Assembly: GCF_041058985.1 (NCBI RefSeq)
Contig: NZ_JBEHZE010000001.1
Coordinates: 930,001-994,000 of the forward strand
Direction of reading: 5' to 3'
DNA: 64,000 bases
Source of the DNA: Hyphococcus lacteus
GTDB lineage: Bacteria > Pseudomonadota > Alphaproteobacteria > Caulobacterales > Parvularculaceae
In this document: one piece after another, positions 45,065-53,262 of the stretch
How positions within the stretch are numbered: position 1 is the stretch's first letter
Layout: each line of letters begins with the position of its first letter
Notes under the pieces: model-generated
What the model was told of the DNA's origin: nothing
Seen by the model: the letters and a program-made list of their open reading frames with translations, nothing else
Databases searched by the model: none
Program-made: the position numbers and the translations under genes

Positions 45065-45565
45065 ATGATGAATGAAGCAACTTCGAAACAAGACGACCGG
45101 ATCAAGTTTTTGGTCATCGCAAACGATTGCCCCGAAGCGCGATTGGCCGCATTTTTTGCGGGACGGCGCGCAAAGCGATCAAATGCGCGGGTGATACTGT
45201 TATCGGTGCTCGAACCGCCAGAATTTGGTCATTGGGCGACCGTGGCTGAAACAATGCGCGCTGAGGCAGAGGAAAAAGCCCAAGAACTGCTCAGGGAATT
45301 CGCGGCAGAGGTAAAAGCGCAATCGGGCGAGGACCCCGAAGAGGTCATTCGCGAAGGCATTGATGTCGAAGAGATCCGCAAGCTTATTGACGAAGACCCT
45401 GCAATTTCAATCCTGTTTCTTGGGGCTTCGACAGAGACAAACGGCCCGGGGCCGTTAGTGTCGTCGCTCGCCCAGAAGCCGGCATATCTCGCGGCGCGGC
45501 CGATCCCCGTGACGGTGGTGCCGGGTGCGATGTCGCGCGATGAATTACGCCGGTTGGCAGGCTAA
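45065..45565 (+). CDS. Universal stress protein (UspA) family protein
   Basis: A 166-residue UspA-fold protein. It begins with KFLVIANDCPEARLAAFFAGRRA near 14-36; the middle helix is Glu/Ala-rich (MRAEAEEKAQELL); and a C-terminal SILFLGASTE near 117-126 followed by ARPIPVTVVPG near 146-156 fits the family. The ATP-binding GxxGxxG(S/T) is only partly kept. The start is ATG 45065 or 45068. It lies 2 bases ahead of the class V PLP enzyme, so the two are co-translated. Confidence 0.85.
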   Translation: MMNEATSKQDDRIKFLVIANDCPEARLAAFFAGRRAKRSNARVILLSVLEPPEFGHWATVAETMRAEAEEKAQELLREFAAEVKAQSGEDPEEVIREGIDVEEIRKLIDEDPAISILFLGASTETNGPGPLVSSLAQKPAYLAARPIPVTVVPGAMSRDELRRLAG

Positions 45566-45567
45566 CC

Positions 45568-46677
45568 ATGACGAAGCAATATTTTCACCTGCCGGGAAAA
45601 CACTATTTCCTATCTCATTCGGTTGGCGCACAGCCAAAATCCTATGCGGATATGGTCGCTAAGAGTTATACTCACCCTTGGCGCGAAGAAGGCTTTAACG
45701 TCTGGACCCCTTGGTTTGATGCGCTAGAGCATTTCAAAGTGGGCCTTGCGCCAATTATTGGTGCGCAAGCGTCTGATATTTGTCCGTTATCGAATGTATC
45801 GAGTGGCATCGCAAAAATCATGATGTCATTGCCCGCGCGAAAAGGTCGCCGGAAAATTGTTCTGACCGAAGATGATTTTCCAACTGTTGGCTTTGCCCTC
45901 GCGCAGGGTGAACGACTTGGGTATGAACTTGTTTTCCTGCCGGGCGGCGACGCGCTTGCCGATCCGGACACTTGGGCACCGGCTTTTGCCGATGACGTGC
46001 AGATGGTTGTCGCAACACAGGTTTATTCAAACACCAGTGTGCTTGCGCCCATAAGAGAGATTGCGAAACGCGCGCGTGAGGCCGGCGTATTTTCTTTGAT
46101 TGATGTGGCACAGGCCGCAGGCGCGGTGCCCGTTAGGCTTGATGAGTGGCAACCAGATTTTGCGGTGGGGACGTCGCTTAAATATTTGTGCGGCGGCACC
46201 GGTGCGGCATTTTTGTGGGCGTTGGCCGATAGCGCCGCCAAGGTTGCGCCGCTTGATGTAGGTTGGTTCTCTCACCAAGATCCGTTTGAGTTTGACATTC
46301 ACCATTTTGATTATGCCGAAGGCGCGACACGATTTTTTGGCGGGACGCCCTCAATCGGGCCACTCGCCGGGGCGTGTGCGGGGCATGAAATTCTCAATGC
46401 CCAAGGCGTTGAGGCAATCTATGCGCATAATCAAAAACTCCTATCGCGGTTGTTCGATCAATTACCAAAATCGGCATTTTATTCGACAACGCGCGAAGGC
46501 GCGCGGGGGTCAGCGGCGCTAATCAAGGTTCGTGACTATGATGCGGCAGCAAAAGCATTAAGTGCATTGGGTGTCGGCCATGACACACGTTTGGGTACGG
46601 TTCGTGTTTCTGTTCATCTTTATAATGATGAAAAAGACATCGATGCTTTGGCCACGGCGATTGAACCGTTTCTATAG
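45568..46677 (+). CDS. Class V PLP-dependent aminotransferase/kynureninase-like enzyme
   Basis: A 369-residue fold-type I PLP enzyme. Cofactor-site features are LSNVSSG near 74-80, LIDVAQAAGAVPV near 177-189 with the PLP-pairing Asp, and the Schiff-base Lys K205 in GTSLKYLCGG. The SLKYLCGGTGAAFL block and the overall length recall kynureninases and related cysteine desulfurase-like proteins; the substrate is unproven, and no other kynurenine-pathway gene is in view. It is coupled to the stress protein upstream. Its 3' end overlaps xth by 6 bases. Confidence 0.82.
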   Translation: MTKQYFHLPGKHYFLSHSVGAQPKSYADMVAKSYTHPWREEGFNVWTPWFDALEHFKVGLAPIIGAQASDICPLSNVSSGIAKIMMSLPARKGRRKIVLTEDDFPTVGFALAQGERLGYELVFLPGGDALADPDTWAPAFADDVQMVVATQVYSNTSVLAPIREIAKRAREAGVFSLIDVAQAAGAVPVRLDEWQPDFAVGTSLKYLCGGTGAAFLWALADSAAKVAPLDVGWFSHQDPFEFDIHHFDYAEGATRFFGGTPSIGPLAGACAGHEILNAQGVEAIYAHNQKLLSRLFDQLPKSAFYSTTREGARGSAALIKVRDYDAAAKALSALGVGHDTRLGTVRVSVHLYNDEKDIDALATAIEPFL

Positions 46678-47475
46678 CGATAGCGTCAGTGACACTGGCG
46701 CATGATCGGATGGCCGTTCCCACCCGCGCACATCATCGTGGATTTTATACGCATCACGACCACCCGCTATTGCGGCTTTTTTTAGTGCCGGGCTAACCCA
46801 GATATGATCAAGGCGCCGGCCACGGTTCGAGGCCCGCCAATCTTTTGCGCGATACGACCACCATGAATACAGTTTCTCCGTTTCCGGAATAATTTCGCGT
46901 GCCACATCAACCCACCCGTGGGAGTAGATAACCTCGCCTAGTTTTTCGACTTCGATGGGTGTGTGCGACACGACTTTAAGGAGTTGTTTGTGGGACCAAA
47001 CATCATGTTCATGGGGGGCGACGTTCAAATCACCCACCAAGATCGATTTTGATCGCGGTCCTAATTCGCTGAACCACCCTGTCATTTCGTCAAGAAAATC
47101 AAGCTTGTGGGCGAATTTTTCATTTTTGACCGGGTCCGGCTCATCACCACCGGCGGGGACATAAAAATTATGAACTCGGATGCCGCCGGGCAGGCTTGCT
47201 GCGATATGGCGGCAATCTCCCTTTTGGCAAAATTCGCGTTTTTCGATCTTGCTGAGAGGATGCCTAGAGACGATTGCGACGCCATGATATCCGGCCTGGC
47301 CTGATACAGCTTGGTGCTGATAACCAGCCTCAGCCAGTGCTTTGCCGGGAAAATTATCTTCCAGGCATTTGATTTCCTGAAGGCACAAAACATCTGGCGC
47401 TTCGGTCGCGAGAAATTTCACGACTTGTTCAATCCGTAGTCGGACTGAGTTGATATTCCAGGTAGTGATTTTCAT
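46672..47475 (-). CDS. xth: Exodeoxyribonuclease III
   Basis: A 267-residue AP endonuclease/3'-exonuclease. The opening MKITTWNINSVRLR, the catalytic LCLQEIKC near residues 31-38, VGDLNVAPHEHD near 150-161, and the final SDHAPVSLTL near 256-265 are complete. It acts in base-excision repair. ATG 47475. It is convergent with the PLP gene, and its start region overlaps the upstream frame of the TauE gene, so both promoters lie in the 121 bases between 47476 and 47596. Confidence 0.96.
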   Translation of the reverse strand: MKITTWNINSVRLRIEQVVKFLATEAPDVLCLQEIKCLEDNFPGKALAEAGYQHQAVSGQAGYHGVAIVSRHPLSKIEKREFCQKGDCRHIAASLPGGIRVHNFYVPAGGDEPDPVKNEKFAHKLDFLDEMTGWFSELGPRSKSILVGDLNVAPHEHDVWSHKQLLKVVSHTPIEVEKLGEVIYSHGWVDVAREIIPETEKLYSWWSYRAKDWRASNRGRRLDHIWVSPALKKAAIAGGRDAYKIHDDVRGWERPSDHAPVSLTLSL

Positions 47476-47596
47476 GCGATCTGCCTATTCGGAATTGATT
47501 TTCGTTGATGTCGGATTACGGGGGCAAAGATACCCCGTCAAGGCGACAGATTTACGGCTGATTGCGATTTCGTCAGGTGTAATCTATCACCGCGCT

Positions 47597-48367
47597 ATGG
47601 AAAACGTTGCTGCCTTTTTGCCTGATGGACTACCGCTATGGGCGGCGTTGGTCGCGATATTGGCCAGTTTTTTTACCTCTGCCCTGACGGCGGCGTTTGG
47701 TCTTGGTGGGGGCCTCGCGCTGTTGGCAGTCATGAGTTCGGTTTTTCCGCCCCTTGCGGTTATCCCCATTCATGGCGTTGCACAGGCCGGGTCAAATGCG
47801 GGGCGTTTTTATCTGCAACGCAGGGATGTGGTTTGGCCCATTGTGCTGTGGTTCAGCGCTGGCGGTATTTTGGGAGCAATGCTTGGGGGGCGATTGGCGC
47901 TTGAAATGCCGGTTTGGCTTTTGCGGGGCGGGGTGGCGTGTTTTATCCTCTATACGGTCTGGGGGCCAAAACCCGGCAGTTTCGCGCCGGGGCCAAAGAC
48001 ATTTTTCGCAACGGGCGCGATTGCGGCGTTTTTGACGATGTTTTTCGGGGCGACCGGGCCGATTGCGGCGACGATGATAGGTGCTGCCAAACTTGATCGC
48101 CTCAAAATCGTTGCGACCCATGCCACTGCGATGGTCATTCAGCACTTGATGAAAATCTTGACCTTTGGTCTGCTTGGCTTTGCCTTTGGCGATTGGATAA
48201 TGGTGATCCTCGCAATTTTGGTCGCTGGCTTTATTGGAACTTACGCAGGAACGCATTTTCTGCGCCGCATGCCTGATCACCTATTTCGTCGCGGCTTCAA
48301 AACGATCCTGACAATTATTGCTCTATACCTGATTGCCGTCGCGCTGATGGATTTTAGAACAGGTTGA
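47597..48367 (+). CDS. TauE/SafE-family sulfite exporter-like permease
   Basis: A 256-residue membrane protein with about eight segments in two repeats. GLGGGLALLAVMSSVFPPLAVIPIHG near 33-58 and the second-half FFGATGPIAATMIGAA near 147-162 (quoted in part) are the two TauE/SafE half-repeats. The family exports sulfite, sulfoacetate or other organic anions; the substrate here is unknown. The ATG at 47597 was chosen over the frame start at 47450, whose 49 extra residues are not family-like. Confidence 0.87.
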   Translation: MENVAAFLPDGLPLWAALVAILASFFTSALTAAFGLGGGLALLAVMSSVFPPLAVIPIHGVAQAGSNAGRFYLQRRDVVWPIVLWFSAGGILGAMLGGRLALEMPVWLLRGGVACFILYTVWGPKPGSFAPGPKTFFATGAIAAFLTMFFGATGPIAATMIGAAKLDRLKIVATHATAMVIQHLMKILTFGLLGFAFGDWIMVILAILVAGFIGTYAGTHFLRRMPDHLFRRGFKTILTIIALYLIAVALMDFRTG

Positions 48368-48950
48368 ACGACGATCCCGTAATACTGACTGGCCAGCGCC
48401 CGAACTCAAACAGGCGGAATTTGGCAGCAAAAGGGTGGTTCTCCGCGTCAAAGTCGGTGTCTTCTGCCGCGATCAGCGCAAGTGCTGCGCCATTGGCGGC
48501 TTGAACCGCCGCGCCGACGCACAGGGTCTTGATAGCGTCGTCATCAAGATCGCTTAAATAGGCCAACTCTTCGACGGCGTCTTTTGCCGGGTCGGCAACC
48601 TTTTCAGCAATGAGGGCCATCCCAATCCGGAGGGCATCTTCGGAAAGCAATTCTAGTGCGCGTCCGGTTAGGTCGGCGCGCAATGATTCTTCTGCTTCCC
48701 AAGCGGGGCTTTGCCAATCGAGACTTTCTGCGGCGGCGGCAGCGTCACCCCAATCTAGTAACATAGCGATTTCGGCATCGGGAAAGCCAAGGCCAGACAT
48801 GTAATCGTCAGCGGCGGCGCGTGCGCCGGGCGTCATCTTGCCGCCGATATTGGCGAACCAGGGAATCCGATCAAGCGAGCGGGCAAAGCGCGATAGTCGC
48901 GCAAGGCCGGGCAACTCGCGTTCTAATTCTTCAAGATCAATTTCGTCCAT
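48354..48950 (-). CDS. Conserved-looking hypothetical acidic protein
   Basis: A 198-residue protein I do not recognise. It is acidic and Ala/Leu-rich, mostly helical, with an opening Glu/Asp/Leu helix (MDEIDLEELERELPG) and an Ala-rich stretch near 86-94. There is no signal peptide or membrane segment. Codon use looks like its neighbours, so it is likely a real lineage gene. ATG 48950. It overlaps the TauE gene by 14 bases tail to tail. Confidence 0.65.
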   Translation of the reverse strand: MDEIDLEELERELPGLARLSRFARSLDRIPWFANIGGKMTPGARAAADDYMSGLGFPDAEIAMLLDWGDAAAAAESLDWQSPAWEAEESLRADLTGRALELLSEDALRIGMALIAEKVADPAKDAVEELAYLSDLDDDAIKTLCVGAAVQAANGAALALIAAEDTDFDAENHPFAAKFRLFEFGRWPVSITGSSFNLF

Positions 48951-49046
48951 CGCGCGCGCTTTCGTTGTTTCGCTTTATTTAATGATGAGGCCCGGCGGTT
49001 ACATCAACCACGGTCAACAAATTATACCCGATAAAAATGGTTGGAT

Positions 49047-49080
49047 AAAAAAAGGCGTCCGACCATTTTGATCGGACGCC
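49047..49080 (-). terminator. Intrinsic terminator of the predicted small RNA
   Basis: Perfect 9-bp stem GGCGTCCGA (49054-49062) and TCGGACGCC (49072-49080), a 9-base loop, and seven U on the minus-strand RNA (A run 49047-49053). Confidence 0.93.
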
Positions 49081-49188
49081 AAGCTGCGCTGTTGCGCCTA
49101 CGCCGGGAGGGGATATTCCGGCGACACGAAGACATTCGGGCCTGCAAGCGGGGGGGCAACGCTGGCCCGATCCATTGCCTTTCGTGTA
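49047..49188 (-). ncRNA. Predicted small RNA with C-rich hairpin loops
   Basis: Minus strand, about 142 nucleotides. A promoter (49194-49223) places the start near 49187. Reading along the RNA, hairpin 1 pairs ACACGAA (49187-49181) with TTCGTGT (49130-49124) and inside it CGGGCC with GGCCCG, with seven C in the apical part; hairpin 2 pairs CGCCGG with CCGGCG (49123-49101) around a loop containing ATCCCCTC; then a perfect 9-bp terminator stem and seven U. The C-rich loops are complementary to Shine-Dalgarno sequences. No ORF of note fits. I do not assign a named family; some alphaproteobacterial sRNAs carry CCUCC loops of this kind. Confidence 0.72.
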
Positions 49189-49193
49189 CTGTA

Positions 49194-49223
49194 ACATTAA
49201 CGCATCACAGAGCAGTTTTTCAA
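49194..49223 (-). promoter_or_regulatory. Sigma-70-type promoter for the predicted small RNA
   Basis: On the minus strand, TTGAAA (49223-49218), an 18-base spacer and TAATGT (49199-49194). The expected start 6-8 bases on falls at the first base of the outer stem of hairpin 1, which supports both calls. Confidence 0.65.
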
Positions 49224-49297
49224 GGGAAAAGAGAAAAAAAACTTGCATGTGACACTGTTACAAAACAGAAAGTTTGCCCCCTCGGCCTTGGTAAATT

Positions 49298-50059
49298 TTA
49301 TCGGTCGAGGAAGCGACCACCAGCATCGGGTGCCCGGAAAAGGCTGTTCGCCAAGCGCTCACCAGTCTTAACATCGTTAAGCGTAACAACCGTGATCCCG
49401 CCTTGGGCATCATGAATGATCCAGCGCCGCAATTCAAAATCGGGTGCCGTGGCGATCAATGTCAGCTCGCCTTCGGTCTCTTCGTCGCTTGATGAAAATG
49501 TCACCGCAACATTATCGACGCCGCGATCAACCTGAACAACTTTTGCGTCGTCGCGGTCGATTTTTTTGCTCAGCAAGAATTTTAACGGTGTTTTTCCGGT
49601 CGGATAGGAATCCGTTGTCTCGAGCGCTTCGTCGCGGACATAGACCATGCCGCCATTTGCGACGATTAGAAGAGGGGTGGGCGGATCATATTCAAAACGC
49701 AAGAAACCGGGGCGGCGCAGGTAAAACCTGCCGTCTGAGATCGCGCCTGATGGTGCAATTTGGGTGAAGCGCCCGCTTAAGGTGTCGAGGCTTTCGATAT
49801 AATCGATGAGGCGTTGCGCGACAGCTTCATCGGTTTCATTTTCAAAAACCAACGGGTCGTTGAAAACGTCTTCGTCCTCAAAACCATCGGGCTCGGCTTC
49901 AGTGGCCACAGGTTCCGTTGTTGGTGTTGCGTTGGTTGTTGTTTCTGTGATGTCGGTTGCGGCCTGAACGGCGATCGCGGTTGTTGCTGCCACGGGTCGT
50001 GCAGCGCCGGCAACATCAACGCAGATGATAGATAAAGCGGACAAAATTGCGAGGCTCAT
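49298..50059 (-). CDS. lolA: Outer-membrane lipoprotein carrier LolA
   Basis: A 253-residue periplasmic carrier that takes lipoproteins from LolCDE to the outer membrane. The signal peptide covers about 1-20, followed by a Thr/Ala/Glu-rich linker to about 78 that is longer than usual, then the LolA half-barrel: LIDYIESLDTLSGRFTQ near 87-103, GRFYLRRPGFLRFEYDPP near 109-126 and the LKFLLSKKI strand. ATG 50059. No LolB is visible, as usual in alphaproteobacteria. Downstream 200 bases lead to the small RNA. Confidence 0.93.
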   Translation of the reverse strand: MSLAILSALSIICVDVAGAARPVAATTAIAVQAATDITETTTNATPTTEPVATEAEPDGFEDEDVFNDPLVFENETDEAVAQRLIDYIESLDTLSGRFTQIAPSGAISDGRFYLRRPGFLRFEYDPPTPLLIVANGGMVYVRDEALETTDSYPTGKTPLKFLLSKKIDRDDAKVVQVDRGVDNVAVTFSSSDEETEGELTLIATAPDFELRRWIIHDAQGGITVVTLNDVKTGERLANSLFRAPDAGGRFLDR

Positions 50060-50171
50060 AAAACATCTTCCGTGAAAGCGTCAGGTTTCTTCGAGACTCT
50101 ATTTAGAGTTGCGCCGTGTCTAAAGGAAGCCATGAATATGGCGGCCAAAGGGCACGGCGCACACGAAATTG

Positions 50172-50843
50172 TTACCGCATCAACGCGTATGGGCCGCCGC
50201 GTTCTAGCGCCGCCTTGTAGCCGGGCCGGGCGTGAATACGCTCAAGGAATGCCGCTATATTCGGAAATTGCTTCGCCGAACCTGCGCGTGCAAAGAAGCC
50301 CTCCATGGGGAAGCTCATGATCACGTCTGCGGCGGAGAAGTCGCTCCCAGCAAGCCAGGTGGATTTGCCAAGCTCGGCGTCGAGGTAATCAAACAGACCT
50401 TTGAGGGTGTGATTGAGATAAGCATCGCGAACACCATTGGTGAGTTTCTTGGCCACAGGCCGAATAATAAATGGCATTGGGGCCGTTTCCATTTTGGTGA
50501 GGAACAATGTCATCACCAATGGTGGCATGTAAGAGCCTTCGGCGGCGTGGAGCCAATAACGATAGGCGTCATATTCTTGTGTCCCGAGTGCTGGACGCAA
50601 CCGGCCATTCCCATGCTGATCAAGGATATAGTCGATCATTGCACCTGTTTCGGCATAGACCCGGCCACCCTCCTCAATAACTGGCGATTTGCCCAAAGGA
50701 TGAACCTTTTTAAGCGACGCTGGCGCGAGATTGGTTTTCGCGTCTCGCTCATAATGTTTGATGTCGTAATCAAGGCCAAGCTCTTCGAGTAGCCAAAGAA
50801 TACGCTGTGAACGAGAATTGTTGAGGTGGTGAACGGTGATCAT
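50172..50843 (-). CDS. Glutathione S-transferase
   Basis: A 223-residue GST. The thioredoxin-fold N-terminal domain has HHLNNSRSQRILWLLEELGLDY near 5-26 (quoted in part; catalytic Ser/Asn region) and SPVIEEGGRVYAETGAMIDYI near 53-73, with the cis-Pro and the ETGA glutathione contact. The helical C-terminal domain includes SDFSAADVIMSFPMEG near 167-182. It starts 9 bases after the ene-reductase stop on the same strand with AAGG upstream, so the two are probably one detoxification operon. Confidence 0.93.
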   Translation of the reverse strand: MITVHHLNNSRSQRILWLLEELGLDYDIKHYERDAKTNLAPASLKKVHPLGKSPVIEEGGRVYAETGAMIDYILDQHGNGRLRPALGTQEYDAYRYWLHAAEGSYMPPLVMTLFLTKMETAPMPFIIRPVAKKLTNGVRDAYLNHTLKGLFDYLDAELGKSTWLAGSDFSAADVIMSFPMEGFFARAGSAKQFPNIAAFLERIHARPGYKAALERGGPYALMR

Positions 50844-50852
50844 TTTTTTGCC

Positions 50853-51956
50853 TTAAGAAAGTGACATGAGGGCGTCTTTGGTGAACGGCTCTAGCTCGTC
50901 ATTGCGGCCATCGCGGACTTTGGTGACCCAGTTTGGATCTTGCAACAATGCGCGGCCAACAGCGATTAAGTCGAACTCCCCGGCTTCCATACGGGTTACC
51001 AGTTTATCAAGGCTCGCTGTTTTTGATGTTTCACCAGCGAATGCACCGATAAAGTCGCCCTGAAGGCCGACAGAGCCAACCGATATCGTGGGTTTGCCGG
51101 TTAGTTTTTTGGCCCAACCTGCAAAGTTGAGGTCGGAGCCTTCAAATTCAGGCTCCCAAAAACGGCGTTGTGAGCAATGGAAAATATCAATGCCGGCATC
51201 AACCATTGGCTGTAGCCATTCCAGCATCTCTTCGGGTGATTTCGTTGCTTGCGCCGAAAAGTCCTGCTGTTTCCATTGCGACAAACGAATGATCAATGGA
51301 AAGTCCGCGCCGACCTTTTCGCGTGTCCTGCGGATGACCTCGGTTGCAAAGCGGGTACGGCCATTCCAGTCGCCACCCCATTTGTCAGTACGGACATTAG
51401 TTTGATCCCAGAAAAAATTGTCGATCAAATAGCCATGGGCACCGTGGAATTCCGCGCAATCAAAACCAAGCTCTTTGGTCGCGACGGCGGCGTTCACATA
51501 TTCATTGATCGCGGTTTCGATTTCATCTTCGGTCATCGGCTCCCATAGCGGTTTGCCGGGAATTTTCATGCCGGATGCGGACCAAGAAGGAGTGTCAGGG
51601 TGCTTGGTGTTCTTCGGATTGCGGAAGGGGCCTTCGTTCCAGAGTTGCAGACCGATCTTGCCGCCTGCCGCGTGCACCGCATCAGCGACCTTGCGCCAGC
51701 CGGCTTTGGCTTTGTCGGTTACGATATGGGGGACGTTTGGTGTGCCAGCGGCGGTGATCTGATTGGTGTGAACCCCTTCCGATAAAATAAGGCCGACACC
51801 GCCAGCCGCACGGCGCTGATAATAGCCGACAACATCATCGCTTGGTGCGCCCGTTGGCGAGAAAGAGCGGGTCATCGGGGCCATGGCGATACGGTTGGGA
51901 AGCGCAAGTGTACCGAGCTGCGCTGGTTCAAAAAGAATTTTCGTATTCGAGGTCAT
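50853..51956 (-). CDS. NADH:flavin oxidoreductase (old yellow enzyme family)
   Basis: A 367-residue FMN TIM-barrel ene-reductase. It starts ILFEPAQLGTLALPNRIAMAPMTRS near 6-30 (quoted in part), has EFHGAHGYLIDNFFWDQTN near 181-199 with the catalytic His region, and FDLIAVGRALLQDPNW near 333-348. Members reduce activated alkenes such as enones and nitroesters. The ATG at 51956 follows CAGGAT; the open frame upstream to 52325 overlaps obgE and is rejected. It forms an operon with the GST. Confidence 0.93.
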   Translation of the reverse strand: MTSNTKILFEPAQLGTLALPNRIAMAPMTRSFSPTGAPSDDVVGYYQRRAAGGVGLILSEGVHTNQITAAGTPNVPHIVTDKAKAGWRKVADAVHAAGGKIGLQLWNEGPFRNPKNTKHPDTPSWSASGMKIPGKPLWEPMTEDEIETAINEYVNAAVATKELGFDCAEFHGAHGYLIDNFFWDQTNVRTDKWGGDWNGRTRFATEVIRRTREKVGADFPLIIRLSQWKQQDFSAQATKSPEEMLEWLQPMVDAGIDIFHCSQRRFWEPEFEGSDLNFAGWAKKLTGKPTISVGSVGLQGDFIGAFAGETSKTASLDKLVTRMEAGEFDLIAVGRALLQDPNWVTKVRDGRNDELEPFTKDALMSLS

Positions 51957-52133
51957 TTGAAATCCTGTAATGCTACATCCGGGAAGGATACCCGTGCGCG
52001 GCAGATAATACACGCCCGCGTAGCAGCAACCGTCGGCGGTGTTTTCCTCTCCGCACGTCTTCGTGAGGGGCGTGGCGAACGTCAGGCCGAGATTGGTGTT
52101 GGTGCTTGGGGCCTTAAGGGTGTAGATGGCGCC

Positions 52134-53192
52134 ATGAAATTTCTTGATCGTACAAAAATCTATGTGCAGAGCGGTGCCGGCGGTAATGGCTGCCTGTCGT
52201 TTCGCCGTGAAAAGTTTATCGAATTTGGTGGCCCGAATGGCGGCGATGGTGGCGCGGGCGGCCATGTCTGGGCTGAGGCCGTTGAAAACCTCAACACGCT
52301 GATCGACTATCGCTACCAACAGCATTTCCGCGCAGAAAACGGTCGCCCCGGCGAAGGGTCAAACCGCACCGGTGCCTCGGGGCAAGATTTGATCATCAAA
52401 GTCCCCGTGGGAACGCAAGTTTTCGAAGAGGACGAAGAAACGCTGATTGCTGATCTTGATGTGCCCGGTGATCGGGTCTTGCTGGCCAAGGGCGGCAATG
52501 GCGGGTTCGGGAATGCGCGGTTTAAATCATCCACCAATCGTGCGCCGCGCAAGGCTAATCCGGGCCAGCCGGTCGAACAACGCACTGTTTGGTTGCGCCT
52601 TAAACTCATTGCGGATATCGGCCTTCTGGGTTTGCCGAATGCGGGTAAGTCAACATTTCTAGCAGCGGTTTCGGCAGCGAAACCAAAAATTGCAGACTAT
52701 CCTTTCACCACTTTGCATCCCAATCTGGGGGTCGTACGGGTCGGCGAGGGGCAAAGTTTTGTGCTTGCTGATATTCCGGGCCTGATCGAAGGTGCCCACG
52801 AGGGCGCGGGGATCGGGGTTCGCTTTCTTGGTCATGTCGAGCGCTGTGCCGCTTTGCTGCATCTTGTAGATGGTACTCAAGAAGACGTGGCCGCGGCTTA
52901 TCGAACTGTACGCGGCGAGCTTGATGCCTATGGCGAAGGGCTGGCGGATAAACTCGAAATTGTTGCTTTGAACAAGATTGATGCGCTGACGCCCGAAGAG
53001 GTTGAAGAGCGCAAAGCGGCACTTTCAAAGGCTGCGAATACCGAGGTTCATGTGATTTCGGGTGCGACGGGCGTCGGGTTGCCGCCGCTTTTGGGTCAGC
53101 TCATGACCCTCGCAGCGAAAGCGCGTGCTGTTACATCGGGCGGCGTTGATGACGAAAGCGACGAGCCGACGGAAGAAACCTGGCGGCTGTAG
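52134..53192 (+). CDS. obgE: GTPase ObgE/CgtA
   Basis: A 352-residue Obg GTPase linked to 50S assembly and cell-cycle control. The Gly-rich Obg fold runs through residues 1-158 (GGNGCLSFRREKFIEFGGPNGGDGG in part), G1 GLPNAGKST lies near 165-173, the switch region TTLHPNLG near 190 and NKID near 280. A Thr/Glu/Asp tail follows. The start at ATG 52134 matches the family start MKFLD. The usual rplU-rpmA genes are not upstream; the gene is 70 bases ahead of the NadD-EgtD fusion. Confidence 0.97.
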   Translation: MKFLDRTKIYVQSGAGGNGCLSFRREKFIEFGGPNGGDGGAGGHVWAEAVENLNTLIDYRYQQHFRAENGRPGEGSNRTGASGQDLIIKVPVGTQVFEEDEETLIADLDVPGDRVLLAKGGNGGFGNARFKSSTNRAPRKANPGQPVEQRTVWLRLKLIADIGLLGLPNAGKSTFLAAVSAAKPKIADYPFTTLHPNLGVVRVGEGQSFVLADIPGLIEGAHEGAGIGVRFLGHVERCAALLHLVDGTQEDVAAAYRTVRGELDAYGEGLADKLEIVALNKIDALTPEEVEERKAALSKAANTEVHVISGATGVGLPPLLGQLMTLAAKARAVTSGGVDDESDEPTEETWRL

Positions 53193-53262
53193 TCGCTGCC
53201 GGTTGGAATCGTCACATCAGGCTTCTATGTAGTGAGCCCCATTGCGCAACCGGGATTCATCA

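Noticed and set aside
51957..52133. Upstream extensions of obgE and of the ene-reductase
   Set aside because: Both frames are open across this divergent spacer, but the added residues match neither family; the family N-termini sit at 52134 and 51956.
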